In this document: piece after piece, positions 1 through 13,700 of the stretch
Numbering within the stretch: position 1 is the first letter of the stretch
How the letters are laid out: each line of letters begins with the position of its first letter
NCBI RefSeq assembly: GCF_041146795.1
Contig: NC_135176.1
Location: forward strand, 13,574,286-13,638,285
Source: Maylandia zebra
Taxonomy: Eukaryota; Chordata; Actinopteri; Cichliformes; Cichlidae
Direction of reading: 5' to 3'
DNA length: 64,000 nucleotides
The notes under the pieces: generated by a model
What the model was told of the DNA's origin: nothing
Database searches by the model: none
Seen by the model: only the letters and a program-made list of their open reading frames with translations
Program-made: the position numbers and the translations under genes

Positions 1-2114
1 TATGAAAAGCAGATAGTTTGACATCAAATTATACAAAATGTTTAGGCACCCACCAGGTAAATGCACCGCAGTTGCAATTTTTTATACCTCAAATAATACA
101 ACAGCCCTTTACAACTAATCAAGCAGCTGTGAAACTCCCACATCACCTGTACCTCAGGTATTCTCGTCTAAATCTCATCAGTAAATCTTATATAAGGCTT
201 TAGTGTCTCCCTACTGTTGCTACAGATCTGCAAACTGTTTTGCAACCCAGCTCCACCCCTGCCTCTCCTTTCATGCTGTGTCTGACAATCAATACTGTAT
301 CCTTTGTAATGCCTGTTCTGTTCTGCCCAGTGATCTGGCTGCTGTTCTACACACCTCCAGCTTTCCACACAAGCAGGTAGAACAGGAGGAAGTTCCTACA
401 CTACCTATAGCTTACTGCAGGTGGAAATGAGAGCTTTCTTTTGAATGTAGTGGCCCCGGTTATCTGTTCATGCAACACTTTTTCACGTCCCTCCCAAACT
501 CTTTTCTGAACAAAACCGCTTCCATGACTTTTTGAACGACTGTCACACAATCAAAGCCTTCAAGCAAAGCGTGAGAAAAGTGAGAATAGTTTTGTAATTA
601 TTGTAGAGGTGTGGGAGTTGAATTCTTGATAGGAAAAAACACAGAAGTCCTAGTTTAAACATCAGTAATTGGGGAAAAGCACCTTTTTACTGCGAGCTAA
701 GTGACAGGGCTGTCTCCCAGTGTCTGTGGAGACTCTCTGCAGGTCTCCCACAGTCCAAAGACACGGCAGTCCAGAAACATGAGTTTGGACTGTGGAAGTG
801 GTGTTTCTAAATCACCCATAGGCGTGAATGAGTGCATGAATGAGTGTCTGTCTTTTTGTGTTAACCCCTTTTGACGGACCACCTATCTGGAGGGTACCAC
901 ACCTCTCACCCAATGACAGCTGAGATAGACTCCAGACTGAAGGGGATGGTTAAAAACTATTGCCTGCAATTCAGTTCAATTCAGTTTAATTTATATAGTG
1001 ATAAATGTCAACAACAGTTGCATCAAGGAGTTTTATGTTGTAAGGTAGGGAGCCTACAATAATACAGACAAATACCCAAACTTGAGCAACTGTCATCAAG
1101 AGCAAAACTGTACGTTTATGTCTCAGTAATTGCTACTTCTCATTTTTTATGTATTTGTCTAATTGTGTGGTTATACAGATCAATGTTCCTTTAATACTTT
1201 TTAGTTTAAGTTCCATTTTTGGGTCTGGACAAACCTTCCCTTTCTTTTTGTTTTCTTTTCTAATCATAGTTGTTTGAAGTCTTGGGGTGGTAGCTTGCAA
1301 GAGAACTGCCTTAAATTTTCTTTCATGAGACCTGAAATAATAAACCACGGTATTCTCCTCCTCCTTCTTACTGTTCAACTTTCCATCAGGGAGTAAAAAC
1401 ATGCAAAGCTGTTTTATGACAGAGCCGTGGAAACACTGCACATTGTGAAATCACAATGGAAACAGAGGCAACACCGCAGCTTACCTTTATCATCTCATTG
1501 AAAAAGAAAAAAAAAGATTAAAAATACAACCAGGTGTAACATAACAGATAGCACTTTTTGCAAAAACAGCTTTTAAAAGACTAACCAGGATCAGGTTTTG
1601 TCAAAGGCCACATTGTCTGAAGCCAGAACTGAGAGAGGGAATAATAGCGGAGTGGAAAAAGCACGAGTAGCCAAGATTTTCATGAAATTTGATCTTCTGC
1701 AGCATGATGACAGCGCTGAACTGGGCAGGCCCATAGGAACATGCTTAACTAGAGGGTTATTTTCCACATTCTCTTTTTCTGTCTCACTGTCTGTGTGTAA
1801 TTCTCATAATTTCTTCCGTTTCCCCCACCTTACCGCTAACTTTCATGTAGACGTTCAGACACTCGTTTTTTTTAATAGAGGTACAAAGTGATTGTTTTAA
1901 TCCAGGGCCATAATTTCAGAAGGTGGAAGGTATAAATTGGTGGGAATGCTTCACATTTTTGGCTCAATAAACAGTAATTTTATTCCCGGGAACACACAAG
2001 ATGCTGATTTTTTTAAAAAAAATCTTAATACTGTAGATAAAGATGAAAGCTAGAAACCCTAGATGTGTGACATTTACAAAGCTGGTAAAAAAGGACATTT
2101 CTTGAGGTACTCAC
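1..2114 (-). other. ltbp3: ltbp3 intron sequence beyond exon 4, running off the left edge
   Basis: AT-rich sequence with no further recognisable ltbp3 exon on the minus strand. It holds a decayed repeat tail at about 780-950. Open frames here are short and lack cysteine-rich EGF or TB patterns. Confidence 0.6.
780..950 (+). repeat. Decayed LINE-type 3' tail repeat
   Basis: It contains the pattern seen in many fish non-LTR repeat tails, near ACCTCTCACCCAATGACAGC followed by TGAGATAGACTCCAG. The same family occurs in the opposite direction at about 53050-53205. It is highly diverged, so the exact family and ends are uncertain. Confidence 0.5.
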
Positions 2115-2220
2115 TTGGTAATTTGGGGCACTGATAACATTTGTTTTGTCCCCATGAATTCCCCACACTCCCACAGCAATCCTCCTGATTGGTCAGAACA
2201 GGAAGCGGGGTGCTGTTGCA
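2115..2220 (-). CDS. ltbp3: ltbp3 coding exon 4 (TB domain core)
   Basis: This short exon is the missing continuation of the TB domain. Read on the minus strand from 2220 it gives [20 protein letters not shown] and then a WGQNKC motif. The acceptor is TCTTTTAG at 2221 and the donor GTGAGT starts at 2114. Reading enters in phase 0 and leaves in phase 1. N227 is a possible N-glycosylation site (NST). The next exon was not found in bases 1-2114. Confidence 0.9.
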
Positions 2221-5200
2221 CTAAAAGACCAATATTGAGAAATATTAACAATGGGAAAACAAGGAACGCATCTATATTTCAAGTTCAAAACTTCTTACAA
2301 CTGAACTCACGGCTTGTTTGGGCGTGGTCTCTTGAAAGCAGCGCCCCTTTGGTTTGCGCCTCACCAGGACCTGGCGTGTCCCCGTTTTGTGAGGAGGTTT
2401 GATATCCGTTGAGTCGAGTGAGTGAATGATTACGGAGGTGTCTGGCGTGTGGTGAACACGTACATTAAACTGCACTGGAAGAGAAAAATCAGATATGAAA
2501 GGAAAGGGAAGAAGAGATATTACAATGTGAGAAGTGCTGAGGCAGACGATAGGTACCTTCTGAGGAGTGATGCCCCGGCTGTGATAAGGGGACGTTGAAG
2601 ATTGACATTGACGACGTGTGTGTAAACTGGCTGCGGCTTATGCTTGACTCCACAAATTTCTGGCCGTCTGGCTTTAAAGCTACGGGGTACACAGGCTGCT
2701 CGTTGCCTCGCGCTGCCTGGGCTTGCTGGAGAGGAAACTGGCAGAGTCGACCGGTGAAGCTGGGAGGGCACAGGCAGTGCTTCCTCGAGCTGCATACTCC
2801 TCCATTCAAACACGTCAAGGGACACACAACTGCAGAGAGGAAAAGGCAACAGGCGCAGTCTTAGAAATATAAGTTGATAAAGCATGAATTCATTGATTCA
2901 CTAAAATACAAGTATTTCATACTTTGAAATCCATCAATATGTATTCATGAGTTTTGTCAGACTGAAAGTGCTGATTTAGGATCCCCTGAGTCAGAGGCAG
3001 ACTTTTATATGATCTTTCATAGAGTGATGTGAACAGCCTTATGATTCAGTAATGTACAGCATAAGTATGGAAGACAGACCAACGGGTTTGCAGCATAAGC
3101 AGGGCAGCGTAAAATCTTCACTTTGAACCGTGCCACTATAAAAAAAATGAATGAGTCCCTGAGGCCAGTCGGCCTGAGCAAGAAAGCAGGTAAAGTCATT
3201 GATCTGTATAACGGCTTCACTGTGGCATATGGGAAAGATCTTGAAGTTCGTGGGAAAGCGGCTGGCCTTAAAGGCATATACAGTACTCACTGCAGGTTTA
3301 TTAGGTTCCCCGCTGTGTTTATTTAAGTGCAAAGTTGTTGAAATTCCCACAATAAGAACAATCGCAGGAAAGAGATAAGAGAGAGAGAGAGAGAGAGAGC
3401 AGGACTGTAAGAAAACAGCAAGCAGTGATGAATCCACAGAGAAAGATAAAACCCAAACAAGCTAGTGAAGTGGGAGTGAAAGCTTAGTCATGAAGGCCAT
3501 CTCGTTATTGTGCTTCGATCCATGTTAGGTCTTTGTAACATCCCAAATGTTTGTGATACCTGAGCGTCAGTAAGACTTCCAAACACATGCACTGCAATTA
3601 TGAATTAACATCATAAGCTACACGTATACTTAAGAGCAAATCAAGACAGTTATTATTAAATGTGCTGCAATTACATCACACAGCAAAAAATACTCACTGG
3701 ACACTTCATTAGGCACAGCAGTTCGACTGCTCATTAGTGCAACTTGTTTAATCTTATCAGCCAATCACATGGAGCCAAATCAATACATTTTGTTCAAACT
3801 GTGCATCAAATAGGAAAAGAAAGATCGTTTGAAACTGCCGCGGTTTTTGGTGCCGGACGGGCTGAGTGCTTTAGAAACTGCTGACCTGCTGAAATTTTAC
3901 TCCACAGTCGTCTCTAGTGTTTACAGACAATGAGCCAAAAAAAGAAAATATTCAGTTTGTGGCAGAAAATGCCTTGTTGATGTAAGAGGTCAAGGCAGAA
4001 TGACTGCTTCAAGTCGATAGGAAGGCAGCAGTAAGGTTAGCAGCCATTTGTTACAATCAAGGTATGCAGAGGAGCATCTCTGAACGCACAAGGTGTCACG
4101 AGACACTGCAGCAGATGTTGCCTGGTCTCAACATGAAAACATGGAACCATCCTGTCCTGTGTCAACAGCGTAGGCAGGATAACGCCCCATGCCACAAAGT
4201 TAAAAACATCTCAAACTGGTTTCTTGCAACATGATAATAAGTTCACTGTAGTCAAACGTACGTCAGCAGTCATCAGCATCATCTCATGTGATGGAATAGG
4301 GGATTCACATCACAGGTGTGCAGCCGCAGCTGCGTGATGATGTCATGGCAGTATGATTGACATGAAACAGATGCTTTGGGAAAATGACACATTATAACTA
4401 AACACATCCAGAAAAGGTGTATAGGGTGCATAACAATGTGACTGTTAGAGCGAAACATCTGAATGATGATGCTCACACAGTAATCTAACAATGAGTTAAA
4501 AAAAATAAAGGCGTGTTTCTTCAAGGCAGGGCTCAGCGGTTTGATAAAGTGCACCATTTTTTTTCACAGTGCCGCATAAAGATGTTCATCTTTAAGACAG
4601 TCTAAGCTTTCCATCTTGTATTACATAAGGATTTTTTTTTCAGTAAGAGAAATACTGTGTCTGAGCTTAAAAAAAGGAGTCAGTCGGTTAATAAATTCAC
4701 ACATTTTGATAGTAAATCAGGCAGCTGGCAGCAACCTGTGGAAACTCCAAGAGGTTTGTGGTTAAAAAGCAGCTGTGGACACTACTCGTCAGGTTAAGAG
4801 CTTTAATGATGCTGCGATTGTGTCTTTAATGTGTCTTTTATGTAAGAGAAAAATCTGAGTATTATTAGCTGTCATCAAAGTCTCTGCCAAAGGAATGTGT
4901 GTGCTTTCCAAAATGTTGACCAATTCATTAATTTTAAAAAAGCTAGAGGTCTGTTTGAACAACAGAATCCGACTGCATTTAAGGCCCTTTTTTAGGTTAT
5001 AAACCAACCAATTAGTCAAGAAAACAAACAAAAAAAAATTGACTGGATGAAAGCAACTGTTATTTTCTAACAAGCAAGAAAGAAACTAGACTTCAAATGA
5101 CAGGGTGCTCACTTGTGGTGTTCACACAATGTTTTTGTTTCATTTTTCAGCTCCATTGTTCTCACTTCCTCACACCCTCCCTTCGATTACCAAGATCCAA

Positions 5201-8200
5201 AACTTTTCTCCTATTAATGCAACGCCCTTTGTCAGAATGGTTTCCCCTCGGTTATTTTCCTGCCGTGTTTTCCTCCTTTGTCTCTTTTCGTGTCACTTGA
5301 AGTTGAATTACAGCCTCTTTGTTAAATGCACTCACTGTTGTCTTCCTCCTCCTCACCACCGCTTCAGACTTCTGCCTAAATATAGAGTCCACCATCTCTT
5401 CTACACGAGTTCTGCTTAATCACTCAAAACTTAAAATCCATTTTTCACCAAACAAACATTCACTATAGAGCTTACCCCTCCTGTATCGCTACAACATTAA
5501 CTTTGAAGAGGAGAGGAGAGGAGGCCTCTCACTGTTGCTGAGCCAGGTTCGCACACGTGGAAGTAATTAGTTGCGGACTGCCGAGGAGTCTGGGCTGTGG
5601 GGTAATTAGGGGACTAGATCACTTTAAGCACAGCAGGGACATCCTCATATGGTGAAAGTCTGGCAGAAAAATGAAAGAACTTCAATGAAACACCCAACAA
5701 GTGGCATAAAATATTTTCACTCTGAAGCAACATGGACACTTCAGAGGAAGTCTGCCTATAACACTTTGTGACAGAGGACTTTAACCACTAGGACTGGGTG
5801 CAGGCAGCAACATGCAGAATCAGGTGGAAAGGCTCAGGCACAGACTGAAGACTACTTAACTCTGACATAAGAGCTCCAGTTTCCAAGGTTCACATTTCAT
5901 CTCAGAACTGGATTTCGAATGAGAGGAAACTGGGAAAATGAGGGCCTTGAAAATTGAGATTGCAGACACAGAAAAAGAGCCAGAGGACTTTTTTCCCCGA
6001 ATCTTACATTAGATTACACAATCTAAACGCACAGAGGCTGTGGAAACGACTAACTGTAGACAGTCTGGACTTGAGCTGGGAATGTGTCTGAATGAGACAT
6101 GATCCAGCTCCTCAAAAAATAGAAGAGAGAACATTTTTCATACCTGGAGTTGAATTTCTTGGACTCCTGTGAATAAAACCTCTTGATGTTTTTAGCCTGA
6201 CGCTGCGCCGTGCTACATGCAACAATGCTGATTGCACAAACAATACTCTGTGGATAACACACATCATCTGCTTGGTGCATGATTATATATATCACATCTG
6301 TTGTTTCTGTGACCGGTCTATTTTTACACTGAGTTGTGAAACACACTGGTTTATCTATTTTAAACAGAAAAACAGTCAAAAACGCCAAAAAAGGGTCATT
6401 CACAGCATACAGAGATGACAATTCTACGTTGATTTGTTATGACAGATAGTCCAGTTTTTGGAGGGAAAACTCTGTTGTTTGTGTCTTCTGGCTGTTTAAA
6501 GGAACAAACTCCACCCTTGAAAGGTTGTAAAATATACTCCTGACGAAGAGCAAAGTGAGCCTGCAGCTCTAATTAAACTGTAGTTTAAAAAAAAGAAGAG
6601 AATTTCATTTTAAAATCAAATCCGGACACACCTAAACAGCAAGAGAGACTATAGATGTAGGAAATATCATCAGCTGTGATATTGCAGATGACCTTATTCC
6701 TTCCTTTTTGGGCTTCCTGACAACTGTTAAGATGTTCTTCTCTATGTGTTACATGCTGCTGTGAGCATTTTGTTGTGTAATGTCATAGAAACCCCATATA
6801 TTTATTTACAAAAAGCATTTCATGGCGCTTTAAACAGAAATGTCTGAGTTAACAGAAAAAAAAAACAACCTGCAACATCTGGAAATTTCAAATTAAGCCA
6901 GAGTGAAAGAGCAAAAATCTGAAGATCCTCAAAGAGGCCATTTCAGACAGGCTTTAAAACTTGGTCAGCCCCTGAGCTCCCATGTTATAGTGTTAAAATG
7001 CCTAACTTAACAGCAGAAATAAACATATAAATTTGTTTTTTAGGTGTTCGTAACTGGCTATAACTGCCCAGAGATACTGCCATGATGTCTGCTGGGTGGC
7101 AAGACGACACAAGCAGCCAAGATGCAACTGTTTCAGGACTTTATTGAAGTCTGGTAGATGATCGTGGGATCCTTTCCATGGTAAACAAAAATGCCTCCAT
7201 AACAACCAGCCAAGTGTTAAAAAAAAAAAAAAACTCTGCAGGAGGAGGCTTTATCACTCAGTGGACCATTTAGGTATATGATGTCAAATCTATCGGAACA
7301 TGAAGACTGTATACGGGAGCAAAGAGGGCTCAGCACAAAGTGCATTCTGCAACAGCATTCTCTGGATGACTGAGTCTGTGTTCAGGAAGGAGGAACTATG
7401 GAGGTTTTGAATAGCTCATGGCCTTAAGCATATAACATCATCTCTAAAACAGTGGAGTCAGTGTGATGCATGTGCATGCCTGGCTTCCATTGGCACTGGG
7501 TGACGTGTTTATTCGTGTTTATTCATGATATGACAGAAGTGAAAATATGAGCGCTACTTTCTGCTCGGATTCAGGGGTGAGGAAGGTTTCCAGGGTCACA
7601 AGAGTCACGTATCAAGTTAAAGCTCCGACGGCAGGTGGTATTACACCTGCACTTCGTGCCTTTATTATCCTGACGCACAAACCTCCGCTTCATATCTTTC
7701 TCCTTTAAGTTCGAGCCATGCACAGACTAATGTTTCCTGCAGATTGTTTGTAAGTGGGTGTGTTTGTTTGTGTGAGAGTGCTATTAAGTCAAGGGTGTAT
7801 CGCCTCCTCAGAATGCTGCTGCGGTGGAGCGACTGCACCACATTACAAGCTGAAATGGGCACAACGTTTAAAAGCTGAGATCATAACAAAGGGTTTTACT
7901 CTCCGGCGGACTTTCCCTTTAAATCATCACCTCGGCGTTCATTGGCAGAATTTATGACCCAAAATCGCTCAGCGACTCTGTCTGTCAGCTAGCTTAGCCT
8001 CTCGGAGACAGACGCCCTCTGTTTTCCACCACACCTTTGTCTTTACAGATCTAACACATTCCTGAACCGAGAGGTGGTGTGTTATTAAAAATCAAACGTG
8101 CTTAAGAGTTATTTGGTGGTCTAGATGAATGTGAGGCATGAACAGGGCTGGCTGTGTCAGTGGCGGGATGTGGAACATGTGCATCTGAAGCAACTACTCT

Positions 8201-8910
8201 ATCATGAACAATATTTTCCACATGTTAAAAAAACAACTGAAGAAGTAGAGAACAGTCCATGATTTCAACATTACTCACTGCTAATCCATGCCAAATCGAT
8301 CCACATAAAGTTTTTAATAGATAACTTTGTTCACTTCAGATCATGTAGACACACCGCACTGCCATTTCATATTTTTGATCTATCTTTCCAAAATGTGGTT
8401 GGAGTGGAGCTAAGAAAGCATTTGAAGTTGACCTTGTGCTTTGCTGTTATGCTTTCAAAACCTAATTTAATTTTGAATGCCAGCTTCCCCGTACGTTCCA
8501 AGAGTCAGGAAGCTTATAATTTTCCCACCCACTGCTGACTTCAGAAGAAAGACACGAACAGCACAAAGAGACAGGAGGGAGACTCCTTGTCTTCAAGCTC
8601 TTATCATCAGCACTTCAAGTGATGGACAAATGAGAGGGAACAAACAGTGTATTTATTATATATAATAAATATATCATATTAAAGTGAGGGAATAAAGCCA
8701 CACGAGAGAGATGTAAAATCCACAGACTAAAAAATAAGTGGATTATTGTGATTCCCAGACACTTATTTCTTTAAGAAAAAAAAACAGATTGGTACATTCC
8801 TCAGCTCCTACGTAAGCAAGCCCAGTGTAACGAGAAAGACATAAATAATGTCCAAAGAAAGCCCAGGAAGACTCGATCAGATTGAAAGATCTGAAAAGTT
8901 TAATGATGTT

Positions 8911-8943
<33 letters not shown>

Positions 8944-10670
8944 GTTGCCCTTTGAGTACCCTGTGAAAAACCCACCCACTCACTTCTGTCTGTCTGGAGA
9001 TGACGCATCATCAGCCCCCTCCCTCCACGGCGTCCTTTCAGCCGCAGCCGCACCCTCCCAGCACAAAAACAACAAATTACAGTCCTACAGACTGCAACTC
9101 ACTGAACTGAAAGCTACCCCACATAATCTTGAGCCATACAGATGATACAATGGCCCGATCTGTCCCCGTCTCTCACTACTGTCCTCTGGCCAAACTTAGC
9201 AAGCTAACCCGTCTGAAAGTTGGTGATGACTCCCGCTGAGTCACTTTCACTGTGATTCAGTCCCTGGATGGGTTTTTGGTCCCAGATCTTATTGGCCCGT
9301 ACAGCTGCAGGAATACAGAGTGTGACACCACCAGGAGTTGTTTTTAGACTGGTGGAGCTTTCAAATTATTACTGAGTAATTGTGAAGCATGACACAGTTG
9401 GTAGTTGGTGTTTATCTTCAGTGGAAGTAATGATTACATCAAACTGAGTGTAGAAATATCTAAAAATGTACTCCAACATGTTTTTTTTTAAATATTTCTT
9501 CCACGTAGTGAGTAATTCTCATCAATATTTTATGAAAATTCCACTTGGTGGTTTATTAAAGTGGACCTTTTCCTCATTTATCGCTCCATATTCATAGTCC
9601 TGGACTCTACTACAGTAGAGTGGGTCAGTAGCTTTATATGAGTCACAACTGCTTATTTTTCTTATACTGTACCTTAATGCAGCCTCTCGGTTCACCCATG
9701 GTCCAAAACAAGCCATTTAAGCCTTAAAAGGTGCCTTAAGGCCACCCTTCTTTCAGGTCAGCTTTCTCTTAATTGGCTGTTGCTTGGCTTGGCTTCAGAT
9801 GCAGTTGTTTAGTTTCCACAAACACAGCCGGGTGCTTGAGGGTACTGCCACTAAATCAGGTTCTAAGTAAACTAACTGCAAACCCACTAAAAAACATAAT
9901 TTGTCAGACTTGATTGGGCAGTCTTTTAAATCCATCCATCCACAGTCAAGGCCGAACCTGATCCAGAATATAGGAGCCTACAAAGATTACAGCAGGAAGT
10001 CTGAATATTTGGTACAATAGGTCAGCTTTAGTGTTCACAGTGAAACATAAACACTGCTTCTTTGTTTTTCATGGCCTCTGTGGTCTCATTCTACTATGGA
10101 ATATGAAAGTGGTGAAGCTCAACCTAGCTTAATGCCTGCGAGTGGAAAACTAGATTTAACCCCGTGACCCTGTTCTCGTCTTTTAAAAAGTGCTTCCAGG
10201 ATTATTTCTGGTTATATTTTTTTCTTCTCGTTGACCTGAGAGAACTGTGACTAAACAACACCGGCTCCCATAAACAGTTGCCACAAGAGCCGGTGTTTAA
10301 AACGAGAAGAAGAGAATGGCTATCATCATATGACGTGCTTCCCTTTACCATCAAACCACGTCCCCAAATACACCCACCGTCAACTGGCACTGTGAGACCA
10401 CATACCACGCCAAGCAAGGGACGACGCATGAAGTGGGTCAGACTCCCGCAGCTGAGCCAGACACTGGGAGTAAATGACATAATCACCGCCTTATGAAAAC
10501 ACAAACCTGCGTACACATTCCTCCTCCTCCTTCTCCTCCTACTCTCCCCCTGTAGAGCTCCTGCTCCTCCATCAACCCCCAGAAACTCTGGACGGCCTCA
10601 CTTTCAGCTATCCAAACAACAGTGCTGCCCTTTGCCAGAGTCCAGCACTGTCACTGAAGGCTTTCATTAC

Positions 10671-10716
<46 letters not shown>

Positions 10717-13700
10717 AAGGCTAAAACAACAGTTTGTTAACATTACAGAGACGGGATGATGACAACGACGACTGCTCCCGAGAAACAGAAGCAGCCGTCA
10801 TTAAGGGGGATCAGTCTGAGTATAGGGAGGGCCGCGATTTCCCAGATCTAAATCAAACCCTGCCTTGCGCAATGTGGTTTTCACATGTCATGGAAATATG
10901 CAACCACACTGCGCAGCTTTTTAGCGGGCACAAATCCAGCGTTACCCCATCACGCCCCTCTGGCACATACGTTTTGTGGAAAGAGAGCAAGAGAGTCAGA
11001 TAGAATCTTGGCACCGGTGCAGATGATGTCATCTAATGACTATCTAAAAGCCCCGGCTATAAGGACTGCAGGGCAGGCAGGTAAGAGTGCTGACTGTGCT
11101 CTGCTGAGATTATGTCAGATACCTGTGCTGTGAGATACTCAGCACTGGAGTGCGTGGCAGGTAATGTCTGCAGGGTGCTCTGTCTCAGGCCAGGGCAGGA
11201 GGCAGCGCTGGCGGAGGCCATGTTATTCTATTTACCCTTCCTAATCGCTACAGCTACAGGGTCTCTGCTCGGTGTGGGTACAGTCCCCAGCATTCCTCTC
11301 AGTAGCTTTAAATAACTGCTCCATTCCCCCCTCTCACTACACAAATGGGAGGAGAGTGTTAAAGATGGCAAAGAGGGTTGTTTGTTTGAGCTGGGTTCAT
11401 TCAGCACACCACTCCTGGACACAGTCACATGCAAAAAATATACACGCCGTTGCCCTGAGACGATTTAAAAGAGAGCACCTCTAATTGCTGCTTTGTTTCC
11501 ACAAAGTTCATTTAATGAGATGCTTTTTTTTTTCTCTTTTTCTTCGCGCTGAAAAGTAGGATTAAAGCGTTCAGAGCGGCCTGTAAGACTAGAAAAGCGC
11601 TACATAAATGCAGGCTATTTAGAGTCTGATTGGATGGGGAACTCCAGCTTAAGATCATGTGGATGTTGGCTCTGAGTGAGTGTTGTGGTGCAAGCTTGAC
11701 TAAAGTAAAATTTAAAAAAAAAGGAAAAACTGACTGTGGAGTTAACCTTTTTAAAAGGCCACGCTTCACTGAGGGGAAGCTGCACTGAATCAAAACAAAG
11801 TGACTAAAATTGGGTGTGTTTATCTTTTAAAAGATAAAGCATTTTCACAGCTTTACCAGTTGGATCCACTTTTATGAGGGGAGCCCACAGTGGAAACAAA
11901 GGCAAAAAAAGAAAAGGTTAACGAGAACACAAAACCTCCCAAATAATTACAAGCATTATTTAAATGGACACACGGAGGTTACACTTATTTAGATTAAAAC
12001 TCAGCCTTGGCAACAGGGTCAATGGCCAGCCTGTAAACAGCAGCCAAAGGTAAGAAGCTTTCGTGATTATTAAGCTGGGAATGAATGTGCCCGAGAGTCC
12101 ATCGCTCATGTGTGTTTGTGTGTTTGTGAGTTTGTGAGCACGGGAGCCGTGCCCAGCTTTGCCTCTGAGCTCAGTCCAGCCTGTGGCAAAAAATCCGGAG
12201 TGCTGCAGGTTTCTTGGTTGCCTGTGTTAGACCGCTTTCTCCAAAGTTTGGCATGACAGAGAAAAGAGCGTGTGGGGAAGAGCAGAGGGCTTTGAAAGGT
12301 AAAATAAACTTGCCTCCCTAAAGAGAAAGAAGGAGAGAGAAAGCAGAACCAGCCTTGACTGCTGTATTTAACTGACTTGTGTTCATTTTCAGGCTCCCAT
12401 GGACCTCTGACCCATGCCAAGGGAAAACCAAAACAAACCACAAGGCTACTACTGTCACTTTACCCTAAATACAAAACCACATGGGAAATCCTCAAATAGC
12501 CATTTCCACTTGTCATGATGCCCATTTTAGGGGACGCAAGCCCAGACTGAGCTATGATAAGAACCACTTCCTGTGCAAACGAGGCCCCGCCCCCCCCTCA
12601 CAACATTCCCTTAGATATTCCAGAAAAAGATGAGAATCTGGAGCTGCCTGGCAACAGCAGGCCTGATAAAGAGGAGATGCAGAGGAGAGAGGAGGCTCAG
12701 CGGGCTGTCTGGGAGCTGAGCAGCTGCTGTCAGGAAGGCAAGATATATTGGATGCCTCCGTGCTAGCAACAACGAGAAACATTTAGACTTGGACTAAAAA
12801 AGCACGCCTTAGTCAAAGCAACCACAGTATGTGCACTGCTTTTATGTAGCCATTGATTCTGAAAGAATATCTCCTAAAAGAAATACATAATTCTGACAAA
12901 GTACAAGACGTATAAACTTTGAGGCGCAATAACCAAGAACCAAGATTGAAAGTGTTGGGGATAAAGGAAGTTTTTAAAAGGGGTCATAGCATGTGATCAG
13001 CATAAGCTAAGGTCATTCACGGGTTTCTCTGTGAAGTGAGTCACATGTAACTCTTTCATCCTTTTTAATATTTTCCAGTCTCTGAATGCTAAAATTCAAC
13101 TTTAATAAATAAAACAATATGTATTCTGCAATAGTTTTATCGCTGTCATAACCACCTAACCCCCTGCAGAGCCCTGTGATTACTTACATAGGCACCATGT
13201 GGAGTCCATGAGGAGGGCAAATTGTATGTTGCTGCAAACAGTTCTTTTTTCTGCCTGCCATGCCTGGAAGGAATTCTTTGCTTTCATCGGTTTTATAAAG
13301 TGCAAAGTGAAATGCAGATTCATTTATGACACATGTAATCAGCGCAAGCGTATCGACAAAACAAATCGGATGTCGTAATCTGATGGCCGATCCTGAATGG
13401 GACATACTTAGCAATAAAACGATGTCCTGTAACGTCTGCCTGTGTGCAAACGTTCTCTTATAGAAAGTCCAAATGAGCAGCGTGCTGTGCAGGTGATTTA
13501 TATTCATGTCCTCCAGGTTATTCACACTGAGACAATCTGCTCTGTCTGAACATCTGGGTGGTCGCCTCTCCGTCTGTCTGTCCCAGTCTGCAACAGCATA
13601 ATGACATCCCGCGCAGATCAAACAGATTCATTATTTCTATTTATTACTTGATTTACATTTTGGATAATTGCTGTTTATGAACTAGTGTATTTTTAAACAT